A stretch of 64,000 nt of DNA. It comes from Glaciecola sp947496235 (lineage in GTDB: Bacteria; Pseudomonadota; Gammaproteobacteria; Enterobacterales; Alteromonadaceae). Numbering within the stretch: the first letter of the stretch is position 1; each line of letters opens with the position of its first letter. The notes below the pieces were generated by a model. It was given only the letters and a program-made list of their open reading frames with translations, did no database searches and was not told the DNA's origin. A program made the position numbers and the translations under genes. Shown here in pieces: positions 41,187 to 50,479 of this stretch. The DNA lies in assembly GCF_050306235.1 (NCBI RefSeq), contig NZ_JBLWFH010000010.1, positions 87,563 to 151,562 of the forward strand. Reading direction: 5' to 3'.

Positions 41187-44100
41187 ATGGACGAAAACAA
41201 CCAACCGCAGTACAAGTATCACGCCTTTATTTCCTATCGACATGCTGATAACAAAGAACAAGGAAGACAATGGGCAACTTGGTTGCATCAAGCCATTGAA
41301 ACCTATGAAGTCCCCAACGATTTAGTTGGTAAAAAGAACGGTCGTGGAGATGTTATTCCCGCCCGTATCTATCCTATTTTTAGAGATGAAGAAGAGCTTC
41401 CTGCTCATGCAGATTTGGCCACTTCCATTGTAAGTGCATTAGAGCAAACAAATTTATTGGTCGTTTTGTGCTCTCCAAGAGCAGTTGCATCGACTTACGT
41501 GGCAGACGAAATAGATTACTTTAAAAAGCTCGGTCATTCCGATCGTATTATTGCAGCCATGATTGATGGTGAACCAAACACCAGTTGGGATGACAGTAAG
41601 CATAGTTTAGGATTCACCAAAGCTGATGAGTGTTTACCACTTCCTCTGCAATTTGAATATGACCAAGATGGAAACCCTACTTACAAGCGTGCAGAGCCGA
41701 TAGCTGCTGACTTTAGAATAAATAACGATGGAAAGCCTGAACAAGGATTTACCACACCTGCAGCTTATCGTGAGCATTTAAAGAAAACCACCTCAGATAA
41801 CAATAGAGTTATACAAGAAAAGGTAAATCGCTATCAGCAGCAATTACACCTAATGTTGCTGAAAATCATTGCTGGTATTTTAGGTGTACCACTAGGGGAG
41901 CTAACTCAGCGAGATAAAGAATACCAATTAGAACAAGCACGATTAAAAGCTAAGAGATTTAAGAAATGGTTAAGTGTTTTTGTCATTTTAATTTCTTCAG
42001 CCTTGGTACTAGCTTTCTTTTTATATCAGCAATATGAAGAAACAAAGCTGCAAGCTGCTATTGCTGAGCAAAAAGAAATAGCGAGAAAAAATAATTTAAG
42101 TGAGTTTTTATTGTCTCAGGCAGAACAATCATCTAGTGAAAGTAAATTAGCGGAAGCTGCGTTTCATGCTTTGAACGCCCTTCAAGAAACTGGGGATAAC
42201 CAAAGTAAAATTATACCAGAGGTAGCGAATCATTTGATGCGTTATTTCAACTCGCCTAGAGTTCTTAACAGTAAACAAGTATTTCCCAAAAAAGTGTGCG
42301 AAGAAGTAGAGCGTATTGAAGTGGTTAGTTTTGGCTCTGGCTCTAAATCAGATTCTTCAAAAGTCGAATGCGATATGATTTTTGAAAATAAGATTAATAG
42401 TTTTGAGTTAGCATCCGATGAAAAAAGCATTTTTTATTCAGGAAGAGACGCGGTTAACAAAACGATTGAACAAGTCGATTTAAAAGGAAATGAAATCGCA
42501 AAGTATGAGGCACCTGCAGGAGAGTATTTTAATCTTTTTGCCTTAACTTCAAATAATAAACAACTAGTCGCAGCGTCAAATAAGCATCTATTGGTTTATA
42601 ATGTTGTATCCCAAGAGGAAACTCATAAATACCCACTAAAAAATAAGTTGTCCTGCCTGTATATTGCCGAGTCACAGCAACGAGCGATAGCTTGCACTGA
42701 TCGAAGTATTTTTATCTTAGACATCGAAACTGGCGATATTATAAAAACAATTGAATTTGAAAATGGTATTGAAAAGATTGAATTTTCAGAAAGTAGTAAT
42801 TTATTGGCTATAGTCGCTGATGTTCCTAAACGCACTTTTCGATATGAGCTTGTATTTTATGATAGTAAAACGCTAGATAAGGTACCTTCTAAGTCAATTT
42901 TATTGAACCAATCTCTAGATGTTAAATTTACACCTGATGGGTCTTATATAGTTGTTCCTACTGAACGCCAAATTAAAATCTATGATGTGATGAGGTTATG
43001 GAACCTTGACGATGGCTATTTAGAATTAGGTACCCTTAAAGACACTTATGAATTCGGAAGATACGATAAAATAGGCTCAGTATATTTAGGCCCATACAAT
43101 GGAAGGAACATTTACGAACATAAAAATGGGGCTCCTTATCCTAATTTCTTTATGGTAGTGTCTTTTGAGAACAAAGTTGAGTTTTGGAATACATATCACC
43201 ATAGAAAAGAAGCTTCGATAGAAGGATTACCAGACCTAAATGCTGCTGTGCTCAGTACCGATGGTCGAAAGCTATATACTGCCCATGAGGATAATACCAT
43301 TAAAACATGGGAGTTATTTTCAGATAGGCAGGTTATGGAGTCTGAAAGTAGTATCGATAAGATAAAATTTCCTCCTTACAATAACTCGTTGATTTCAATC
43401 GGTTCAGATCTCCAACTGTGGAATTTAAGTTCCAATAAATCTTCACAAACAATTTCATTACCAATCAAATCTTTTGATGATGTTATTTCATTGGGCTTCG
43501 CCGAAAATAAACAGTCTATGGGCGCGATTACGGAAGATGGGAAGTATTTTTCTATTTCGTTGCAACCCAAATTGCAAATAATAAAAACATTAGCCACAGA
43601 GTTTTCCTTAGGCACTATTAATGATCGCAATGACTTAATTGCAGGCCTAAATTCAGTGAATGAAATAGAGGTTATTAACCTAAATACTAACGCCAGATTT
43701 TCGATTCCTAAACTTCCAAGCGCTGGGCAGATCGAAAAAATCGCTTTTAGTGGTAAACAGGATCAATTAATCATTTTATATGATTCGGATTTTGACAACT
43801 TAATAGAATTAATAAACATTAAAGAACCTAAGCAAAGAAAGTCCTTAAAAGAGAATTTAACTGCCGCTGAATATTTTGAAGTATCCGAAAATGGGAAGAT
43901 CCTTTTACTGTGGAATGATGAGGGGCAAGCAAAACTGATTGACTTACAAAAAGATTATGAATTGTTTGTATGGGAATTTGAAAAAAATATTGAAAATGCA
44001 ACAATATCAAAGGACTCATATCTAGTCGCGATTGCTTTTGAAAATGGTGAGGTGATTGTCTTCGACTCTTTAATGGGAGATCAAATCGCAAAAATAAATA

Positions 44101-44282
44101 TTGAAGTTGGTTATGATGATATTGAAAATATTGAGTTTTCAAAAAATGATAATAAGTTAACGGTTAATGTTGAAGAAAAAATCATAGTCTTGGATTTGAC
44201 TCCAATAATTGAATTGACCAATGAAGAATATATGAAAGAAAATATCGAAAAATTGAAATTTGATTATGGGTTTGATAAATAG
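41187..44282 (+). CDS. TIR-transmembrane-beta-propeller protein
   Basis: This 1031-aa protein has an N-terminal TIR domain (about residues 9-130): YHAFISYRHAD, the RDEEELP loop and SPRAVASTYVADEI, where Glu108 is at the position of the catalytic NADase glutamate. A helical linker and one transmembrane segment (about 262-280, WLSVFVILISSALVLAFFLY) follow, then a coiled region and a long C-terminal WD40-like propeller (about 340-1020) with repeats ending LWNL, TWEL, VFDS and similar. The ATG at 41187 is used rather than a TTG upstream. The visibly AT-rich coding differs from its groEL neighbour and may reflect transfer. A defence or stress NAD+-depleting role is inferred from the TIR glutamate. 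Confidence 0.85.
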   Translation: MDENNQPQYKYHAFISYRHADNKEQGRQWATWLHQAIETYEVPNDLVGKKNGRGDVIPARIYPIFRDEEELPAHADLATSIVSALEQTNLLVVLCSPRAVASTYVADEIDYFKKLGHSDRIIAAMIDGEPNTSWDDSKHSLGFTKADECLPLPLQFEYDQDGNPTYKRAEPIAADFRINNDGKPEQGFTTPAAYREHLKKTTSDNNRVIQEKVNRYQQQLHLMLLKIIAGILGVPLGELTQRDKEYQLEQARLKAKRFKKWLSVFVILISSALVLAFFLYQQYEETKLQAAIAEQKEIARKNNLSEFLLSQAEQSSSESKLAEAAFHALNALQETGDNQSKIIPEVANHLMRYFNSPRVLNSKQVFPKKVCEEVERIEVVSFGSGSKSDSSKVECDMIFENKINSFELASDEKSIFYSGRDAVNKTIEQVDLKGNEIAKYEAPAGEYFNLFALTSNNKQLVAASNKHLLVYNVVSQEETHKYPLKNKLSCLYIAESQQRAIACTDRSIFILDIETGDIIKTIEFENGIEKIEFSESSNLLAIVADVPKRTFRYELVFYDSKTLDKVPSKSILLNQSLDVKFTPDGSYIVVPTERQIKIYDVMRLWNLDDGYLELGTLKDTYEFGRYDKIGSVYLGPYNGRNIYEHKNGAPYPNFFMVVSFENKVEFWNTYHHRKEASIEGLPDLNAAVLSTDGRKLYTAHEDNTIKTWELFSDRQVMESESSIDKIKFPPYNNSLISIGSDLQLWNLSSNKSSQTISLPIKSFDDVISLGFAENKQSMGAITEDGKYFSISLQPKLQIIKTLATEFSLGTINDRNDLIAGLNSVNEIEVINLNTNARFSIPKLPSAGQIEKIAFSGKQDQLIILYDSDFDNLIELINIKEPKQRKSLKENLTAAEYFEVSENGKILLLWNDEGQAKLIDLQKDYELFVWEFEKNIENATISKDSYLVAIAFENGEVIVFDSLMGDQIAKINIEVGYDDIENIEFSKNDNKLTVNVEEKIIVLDLTPIIELTNEEYMKENIEKLKFDYGFDK

Positions 44283-44493
44283 ATACCTAAATATCATAGT
44301 TCAATAATATGGGTATTTGCAGGTATGTATAGTTGCCTACATATGCGGTATTAATTGGGGCAAGGTATAGCCCTATGTCATTCAAGCATTAAAGAGCCCC
44401 TGAAACCGAAACGTCCAGAGGCAAGTTGTCCGAAAAGCTTAAAGCTACGAGGCTGCGACTTGTTGCGTCATGCGAGAAATGAGTATCCCAAAT

Positions 44494-46110
44494 CTACAAC
44501 TTATACCCACATCTCACTGCACCCCAATGTTCGCCGTTGACGAAAATGGGACAGGATAAGTCAGTTAAAATTTCGCCGGTATCTCTTCGATAGGTGAGCA
44601 ACAAATAGTCTTTTCGGTGATTTGCTGAGGACTGGCCGACACGGTCTGAAAAAATCCGTTTAGTGCGATTTCCCGCTAGATCTTTTTTGGCGTCGCCGGT
44701 TAGCGCTTGGCAAAATTGATTGTTGTGGGTTGGCACATAGCCGTGGTTATCAGTTGCAATGATGTAAGCCACAAAGTCTTTACTTGCTAGCGCTGGCTCT
44801 TGAATACTGGGTAATAGGCTATCACAAAATTTATCAAACGCTGTGCTGTACTTAACTGGATTAGTGTTGGCGATGGGGTGATGGTTTCTTTCAAACAAAG
44901 CTTGTTTGCTGATTCGACCTTGCTGGATAGCTAATTCAAATGCCCTACCAATTTTTTCAGCGGTTTGTTTGGTTAAATTAAAGGCTTCTCTATGTTTAGG
45001 ATGGGAAAAATCCGTTTGTATCTTAAATACTTCCATAGAGTCGCGCATAAATTGAGTTTGAGTGTTAAATCTAGTCGCTAAATTCGACAAAGAGTCTGCC
45101 AGTACAGCATTTTTCTGATTAATATCAGCGATGCCATTTAATGCTGTTGAAGTATCAGACATTGCGACGGATTGATTTTCCGAAACCCGATTAATTTCTT
45201 CTATTTGCCGACTGACCTCAGCCAAACTTAAAAATAAATTTTCTAAAGATGAATCTACTGATTCAATGGTTTTCTGCCCCTGTAAACTGCTAGCTTGGGC
45301 ATTTTTCAACAAGGTTCTAATCTCACCAGCTTGACTGGCAGAGTGTTTAGCCAGCATTCCCACTTCTTGGGCCACTATACTAAATCCGCGACCAGCTTCG
45401 CCTGCTCTTGCCGCTTCAACGGCAGCATTTAGCGATAGTATATTGGTTTTAAACGCGATTTCGTCGATGGCTTCAACAATTTTCTCTGTATCTAATACTC
45501 GCGTAGAAATGTCTTCCATTTGAGATCTTGCTTGCCCCACAGATTGTTTGACTTTATTTACATCGCTATCAATTGCGCTAGCTGTTGAGGTTAGGCTTTC
45601 AGCAGCACTTAAATTATCTCGAATGCTCGCATGCAATTCTTCAGAGGTAGACAGTGTTTGCTCTAATTGAGAAGTCACCTGTACAGTACGATCACTTAAT
45701 TTAGTTGAAGAATGATTTAGCTCATTTGAGCCTCGTTCTAATTCACAGGACGCCTCAAGGGCCTGTTTAATCGATTCATTTAGGGTAGATACCGCTTTTA
45801 GTAAAGCACCACCAAGCTTACCTGACATCTGCGGAAGGTTAACTAAGTTGCATTGAGATATTGATTCTAACGCCTTGTGAAAAGTAAATTGTGCTTTCAG
45901 ATCTTGCAGGTGGATGATATGACCAGATTCACAGGGGTCTACCGTCATAAGAAAATCTGCATTGTTGATTTGACAGGTGTTGGAATATCCATATGGCCAT
46001 GGATTCCCCTCTTTCAAACCTATTTTTAAAGCGCCCTTGCTTAGTTCTGATATGCAATCTTTTTCGTTGACAACAATAAGGATGGTTGACGTATATTGAA
46101 GTGTTTGCAA
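44494..46110 (-). CDS. Cytoplasmic methyl-accepting protein with C-terminal sensor domain
   Basis: This 538-aa chemoreceptor has no obvious transmembrane helix. An N-terminal domain (1-90; PAS-like by position) is followed by coiled coil and the signalling tip IDEIAFKTNILSLNAAVEAARAGEAGRGFSIVA. A C-terminal domain (about 410-538) has DFVAYIIATDNHGYVPTHN, RIFSDRVG and CPIFVNGEHWGAVRCGYKL, the C-terminal sensory module seen in many soluble receptors. The start is TTG with AGGA seven bases upstream. The 211-base gap to the TIR gene, where both genes end, shows no clear terminator. Confidence 0.87.
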   Translation of the reverse strand: MQTLQYTSTILIVVNEKDCISELSKGALKIGLKEGNPWPYGYSNTCQINNADFLMTVDPCESGHIIHLQDLKAQFTFHKALESISQCNLVNLPQMSGKLGGALLKAVSTLNESIKQALEASCELERGSNELNHSSTKLSDRTVQVTSQLEQTLSTSEELHASIRDNLSAAESLTSTASAIDSDVNKVKQSVGQARSQMEDISTRVLDTEKIVEAIDEIAFKTNILSLNAAVEAARAGEAGRGFSIVAQEVGMLAKHSASQAGEIRTLLKNAQASSLQGQKTIESVDSSLENLFLSLAEVSRQIEEINRVSENQSVAMSDTSTALNGIADINQKNAVLADSLSNLATRFNTQTQFMRDSMEVFKIQTDFSHPKHREAFNLTKQTAEKIGRAFELAIQQGRISKQALFERNHHPIANTNPVKYSTAFDKFCDSLLPSIQEPALASKDFVAYIIATDNHGYVPTHNNQFCQALTGDAKKDLAGNRTKRIFSDRVGQSSANHRKDYLLLTYRRDTGEILTDLSCPIFVNGEHWGAVRCGYKL

Positions 46111-46279
46111 CAGCTAGTCCTAAAAAATTTTAAATGTTCGACTGTGATAAAATCGGCCGAAAATACAAAATACTGAAGTAATTTTATTTTTAAATTATTT
46201 GATGCTGATTCTAATTGATTAAGTGAGCAGGGCTTTTATTTGAATGTGTGACTTAAAAGCGATTAAGAAGGAGTGAATT

Positions 46280-46822
46280 GTGAGTACAAAGGACCATTTC
46301 CAACTCATGGCGCAGTATAACCAATGGATGAATGATAAATTATATAAGGTTCTAGACTGTCTAGATGAAGGAACTTTAATCGAAGACAAAGGCGCGTTTT
46401 TTGGTTCAATCTTAGGCACTCTCAACCACATCTTAGTCGCAGACATTATTTGGCTGCAACGCTTTTCAACCCATTTGTCGAGTCGTGCATTATTGGCGAA
46501 TGTAGCTGCATTAGAAGCACCAAGGAGCCTTGATCAGATTTATATATCTGACATCTTATCTCTCGCAGAAAGAAGGACTTGGTTAGATCAACAGATATTG
46601 CATTGGATATCGGGTATACAAGAGAATGACTTGGATTCGGTGATACATTATGCAAACACCAAAGGAGTGGAATCGAATAAACAACTTTCATTCTTGATTA
46701 TGCATTTTTTTAATCATCAAACTCATCATCGGGGGCAATTAACAACTTTGCTTGCTCAGCAAAACATTGACATAGGTGTGACGGACTTATTAGCCATCAT
46801 TCCACAGCAAGACATTTCATAA
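46280..46822 (+). CDS. DinB-family putative metal-dependent protein
   Basis: This 180-aa protein belongs to the DinB/YfiT-like four-helix family, members of which bind a divalent metal and include thiol transferases. It has FQLMAQYNQWMNDKLY, the first His in GTLNHILVADIIWLQRF, and the C-terminal pair NHQTHHRGQLTTLL. The start is GTG with AAGGAG just upstream. A palindrome copy in its TCTAGACTGTCTAGA form (46351-46365) encodes LDCLD near residue 26. Specific substrate unknown. Confidence 0.85.
   Translation: MSTKDHFQLMAQYNQWMNDKLYKVLDCLDEGTLIEDKGAFFGSILGTLNHILVADIIWLQRFSTHLSSRALLANVAALEAPRSLDQIYISDILSLAERRTWLDQQILHWISGIQENDLDSVIHYANTKGVESNKQLSFLIMHFFNHQTHHRGQLTTLLAQQNIDIGVTDLLAIIPQQDIS
46352..46364. 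repeat. Variant palindrome in the DinB-like gene
   Basis: CTAGACTGTCTAG is symmetric and extends to 15 bases with outer T and A. It lacks the TGGAC half found in the other 17 copies. It may be a mutated copy or a chance match within codons for LDCLD. Confidence 0.45.
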
Positions 46823-46837
46823 ATCTAAGGAATTAAC

Positions 46838-47347
46838 GTGCAGATACTAGAAGTAGACACTATTGATGGGATAGAAAAAGCATTGCATCAGCTACTTGTT
46901 GATTGCGTAAACAGTGGTGCTTCAGTCGGTTTCATAACACCAATTGATGACCTTGAAATTCAAGCATATTGGCAAGCAGTCAATAAACAATTACTTCAAA
47001 AACAAAGAAAGCTATTCATAGCTGTGAATAGAGATGAAGTGTTAGGCGCAGTGCAATTATCTTTATGTAGTAAAGCCAACGGTTCTCATAGAGGCGAAGT
47101 TGAAAAACTCATGGTAACTACCAAAGCGCGCGGTCAGGGAATAAGTAAAAAGCTCATGCACCTAATGGAAAAGTCTGCGCAATCTCTCGGACTGACTTTA
47201 TTAGTTTTAGACACAAGGCTGGGCGATATTGCCTCAACCTTGTATCGAAAATTGGACTATATAGAAGCTGGACAAATCCCTCAATTTGCTCGAAGTTCAA
47301 ATGGAGATTTAGACGCTACTGTCTATTTTTACAAACTTTTGAAATGA
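46838..47347 (+). CDS. GNAT-family N-acetyltransferase
   Basis: This 169-aa protein has the GNAT fold: VLGAVQLSLCSK, then the acetyl-CoA loop VEKLMVTTKARGQGISKKLMH and a C-terminal LDTRLGDIASTLYRKLDY. It starts with GTG 15 bases after the DinB-like gene, probably as a two-gene operon. The R-G-Q-G-I-S loop fits the Q/RxxGxG/A motif. Substrate cannot be deduced. Confidence 0.86.
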   Translation: MQILEVDTIDGIEKALHQLLVDCVNSGASVGFITPIDDLEIQAYWQAVNKQLLQKQRKLFIAVNRDEVLGAVQLSLCSKANGSHRGEVEKLMVTTKARGQGISKKLMHLMEKSAQSLGLTLLVLDTRLGDIASTLYRKLDYIEAGQIPQFARSSNGDLDATVYFYKLLK

Positions 47348-47382
47348 CCGCCCAAATTGCTTGAACGGTCCTATAACTATTG

Positions 47383-49806
47383 TTATTTGGCTAACTTATA
47401 CACCTCACTGGCTGCCATTAAAAAGGCGCCAGTGGCAAAAGGTTCGCTGTTTTTAGGAGCAAAACCATAAGGCGCCGCGCCAATAGGTTGCACATTTTCT
47501 AATTTTCCTTGCTCCGTAACGCTATCGGTTAGTGCATTCCATCCAGTCATGACAGCTTGCTTGTAGCTATCATCCAGCAAACCATTATTTATGCCCCAAG
47601 CAAGTGAATATACAGCAAAGCTACTGCCGCTGGTTTCTTTTGCGGTATGAGTATCAGGGTCTAATAATCCAGGTCGCCATAATCCGTTGTCTTGTTGGGC
47701 TTTGCGAAATGCATTGGCCATTTCTTTAAACTGCTTCACATAATTCGCATAATCGGGATGGTCTTTAGGGAAGTATTCGATTACCTGAGCAAGTCCAGCT
47801 ATAGACCAGCCAGTGCCTCTGGCCCAGTGAATAGTTTGGCCATTGCGCTCTCGCAAATCTAAATAGGATTCATCACGAAAATACAAACCAATCTCGGGGC
47901 TGTACAGTCGTTCAGCTGTTGCCCACCATTCCTCGTTCATAAAGTTCAGATACTTTTCATCTTCGGTGGCCTGATACATCAACAAGAATGACATGGGGCC
48001 CATGAACAAGGCATCACTCCAGCCCCAGCGCTCGCGCCCACCGGGTGTTCCCCAATCAAGACTAGCGGTAGGCCGGTTTTGAATAATTTCGTCCAGACGG
48101 TGTTTAGAAGGCAGTAGCATTTTTTCTTGCTCATATTGCAAGTACAAGCGCAGATAGGCTTGCGATACCGCATAATCGTCGGCATCAAAGAAACCCAAAC
48201 GTGCACCGTGTTTCCATTCAATGGCATCTGATTGCTGAATAACTTTTTGGATTAAATCGGCTTCCGGGACTATATTTGCGACCATTATATTGCCAATATA
48301 AAAAGGTGCCATGGTCCAACTCGTAGGGTCATAATCCCAGCCTGCAGGTACATTTTGCCATTGCCAAAGGGCGGCTTTTTCAGCAATCTTGGCGATCTTT
48401 GCTTTTTCTAATGGTGAGTTCTTATTAATGCTCAATTCACCACTAGGTGTAGGGGTTAGGTTTTGATGGCGCTCCCAATTTGGACTCCAAATTAAAAGAT
48501 CGAGTTCGCTTGGTGGCGTATCTGCAGCTGAGTGATCGTTGCCGTCAATTTGGGTCACATCCTGTATTAGCATCTGTGCTTGGCCCATTCTACGCCATTG
48601 CTCAGGGTCAAAACTCGGTTCCCATGCACCTAGATTGCCATCAACCAAGCGGCGTAATTCCCATTTAGGTTGATTAAGATCTTTGACGGTTGCAGCTATC
48701 ACCGCATCTTCAAAATCATCGCGATAAATCAGATGAAACCAACTGTTATGCCAGTCAGATTCCACTAACAATAAGGGTCTAGAATATGGCGGTCTTTTGG
48801 TGCCCATACCCTTTAAATCAAAGTTCTCTTTTGGCGGTGGCGCACTGACGGTTTCCCAAGTCTCTTTGGTATAATGCACAACTCGAAATCTTGGCTTTTG
48901 ATCAGGGGAATCAGCCCAGTAATTAGCAATAAAAGGATTGCTCAAACGATCCGCAGCTACCATCGGGGGATTCATAAGTTTGTGATTTTGCGGAATGCGA
49001 GTCACATATTCCACGTTATCAGCAGTGATGGGGAGATAAACTTTTTCGCCATCTATGGTTTGCCAGCTTTGACCTTGGTCTTTTGACTGAACATAAAATA
49101 AGTCGTGATTAGTGGCAACGTCTGGCGTTTCACGCCACACCCAGGCTAAATGCATGACGTCATTTTTATCAATATCCATGCTCCAGTAGGCACTGCGAAT
49201 ACCTTCGCCGTCTAGTACATTGTCATTAAGGCTACGCCACTTTTGTTCCGATACTGAATAGTAATTCATTTTCATAACGCCGCGGCCAGAACCACCATCT
49301 CTATATTGAAAAATTAAATCTCCGTTGCTTAGTCGGTAAAAATGTGGGTAGGTGAGGCTACTTTCGCCTGCACCAAGCATAGGCGCTTTTTTGATTTGTA
49401 AGCTGCCTGCTTTTTCGCCCTTAGCATAATTTAATGGGGAGTTATGATGGTTCCAACTGACATGTAAAATGCCACTACCATCCACAATTAAACTGATGCT
49501 GTTGTGCGCATCTGCAGTATTTCCTTTGAACTCTGTAACCTGCTTTTGCCAATGCTTTTCACCTAATCGACGTTTTGCTAGCACTAGTCTACTTTGCGCA
49601 TCATAAAACCCTGTATATTGATATGTGCTATGAGTGAAAATGTTTTGTCTTCCACCGGAAACTACATTCACTGAGCTTCCTGAATAAGCGTTTGGCGCAA
49701 TTTTAATTGTTTGCTCTGTGATAGCAGTTGATATGTCTTGCCCCATTCCTATTGAGGGTACTGCTAGGCAAACTAAAACAACCAACAGGCTTTTTACTTT
49801 CTTCAT
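47383..49806 (-). CDS. Secreted BNR-4/GH105 fusion, polysaccharide-degrading enzyme
   Basis: An 807-aa exported protein (signal peptide about 1-22, MKKVKSLLVVLVCLAVPSIGMG). The N-terminal half (about 30-420) is a BNR-4 propeller, the fold of PL24/PL25-type ulvan lyases, with HNSISLIVDGSGILHVSWNHH and YWSMDIDKNDVMHLAWVWRET. The C-terminal half (about 455-805) is an alpha6/alpha6 GH105-type unsaturated uronyl hydrolase with RWGWSDALFMGP and HWARGTGWSIAGL. The fusion could cleave a uronic-acid polysaccharide and then remove the unsaturated end. A LacI-type operator precedes it, and gluconokinase and LacI genes follow nearby. Ulvan as substrate is inferred. Confidence 0.82.
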   Translation of the reverse strand: MKKVKSLLVVLVCLAVPSIGMGQDISTAITEQTIKIAPNAYSGSSVNVVSGGRQNIFTHSTYQYTGFYDAQSRLVLAKRRLGEKHWQKQVTEFKGNTADAHNSISLIVDGSGILHVSWNHHNSPLNYAKGEKAGSLQIKKAPMLGAGESSLTYPHFYRLSNGDLIFQYRDGGSGRGVMKMNYYSVSEQKWRSLNDNVLDGEGIRSAYWSMDIDKNDVMHLAWVWRETPDVATNHDLFYVQSKDQGQSWQTIDGEKVYLPITADNVEYVTRIPQNHKLMNPPMVAADRLSNPFIANYWADSPDQKPRFRVVHYTKETWETVSAPPPKENFDLKGMGTKRPPYSRPLLLVESDWHNSWFHLIYRDDFEDAVIAATVKDLNQPKWELRRLVDGNLGAWEPSFDPEQWRRMGQAQMLIQDVTQIDGNDHSAADTPPSELDLLIWSPNWERHQNLTPTPSGELSINKNSPLEKAKIAKIAEKAALWQWQNVPAGWDYDPTSWTMAPFYIGNIMVANIVPEADLIQKVIQQSDAIEWKHGARLGFFDADDYAVSQAYLRLYLQYEQEKMLLPSKHRLDEIIQNRPTASLDWGTPGGRERWGWSDALFMGPMSFLLMYQATEDEKYLNFMNEEWWATAERLYSPEIGLYFRDESYLDLRERNGQTIHWARGTGWSIAGLAQVIEYFPKDHPDYANYVKQFKEMANAFRKAQQDNGLWRPGLLDPDTHTAKETSGSSFAVYSLAWGINNGLLDDSYKQAVMTGWNALTDSVTEQGKLENVQPIGAAPYGFAPKNSEPFATGAFLMAASEVYKLAK

Positions 49807-49839
49807 TTTTTATAAATCACATAGATTAAATTCACACAA

Positions 49840-49853
49840 TGTTAACGTTTACA
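49840..49853. promoter_or_regulatory. LacI-type operator upstream of the BNR-4/GH105 gene
   Basis: TGTTAACGTTTACA is a near-perfect inverted repeat around a central CG, the form bound by LacI-family regulators. It lies 34 bases before the enzyme's ATG and resembles TGTTTACGTTGTCA at the LacI-type gene's own promoter. Confidence 0.6.
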
Positions 49854-50012
49854 TTGGCATATTAACATTGTTGAGATTAATTTTAGATTTATTATTTTAT
49901 TTGAAATCCTTATCCCTTTATTTTGAGTAAGCGATTGATATAGTGGGATAACGGTTGTTATTCATGCCAATATGGTTGTAATCATATTTATCGCATCACC
50001 TTTTTTATTTTG

Positions 50013-50468
50013 ATGTTTCACAGTTACCCAACCTTTACTAATAACGCGAATGAGTCAAATGAACCACCTGATCGTGATATCACGGGATTTGAAGCAGGCG
50101 ATGAGCTTCAACCTTTATGGGAATTCGGTGTTGCCGGCGGGGTTGGCGATACGCCTAACTATCCAGCATCTTCAGAGAGAAATTTTATTGCTTTGGCCGC
50201 GCCATATTTTGTTTATCGTGGTGAAATACTTCGGATAGGTGACGGAGGTGTGCGCGCAGTCGTTGTTGATGACGAGCGCTGGGAACTCGATTTCTCGTTC
50301 GGCGGCGCCTTTAATGCAGATAGTGAGGATGACAGTGTGCGAGCTGGAATGCCTGAATTAGATTACTTATTCGAAGTTGGCCCGCTGTTTGAACGTAAAA
50401 ACACCCTTCAGTTTGGTGCTGGATTTGTCTGGCGCATTTACACTAGTGATCAAAAGACGACTTATTAA
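50013..50468 (+). pseudogene. MipA/OmpV-family remnant
   Basis: The reading frame (about 151 codons) contains LWEFGVAGGVGDTPNYPASSE and FIALAAPYFVYRGEILRIGDGGVRAVV, typical of the N-terminal third of MipA/OmpV outer-membrane proteins, then jumps from LDYLFEVGP to LQFGAGFVWRIYTSDQ, which looks C-terminal. The family is usually about 250 residues and secreted; here no signal peptide precedes the start. It is likely a gene with an internal deletion and lost 5' end. Its position between two sugar genes suggests it belonged to the same locus. Confidence 0.65.
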
Positions 50469-50479
50469 CGCTGAAAATC

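Noticed and set aside
44283..44493. Possible small RNA or terminator between the TIR gene and the soluble receptor
   Set aside because: Only short imperfect inverted repeats (TATGTA/TACATA, GGGC/GCCC) without a T-run were found.
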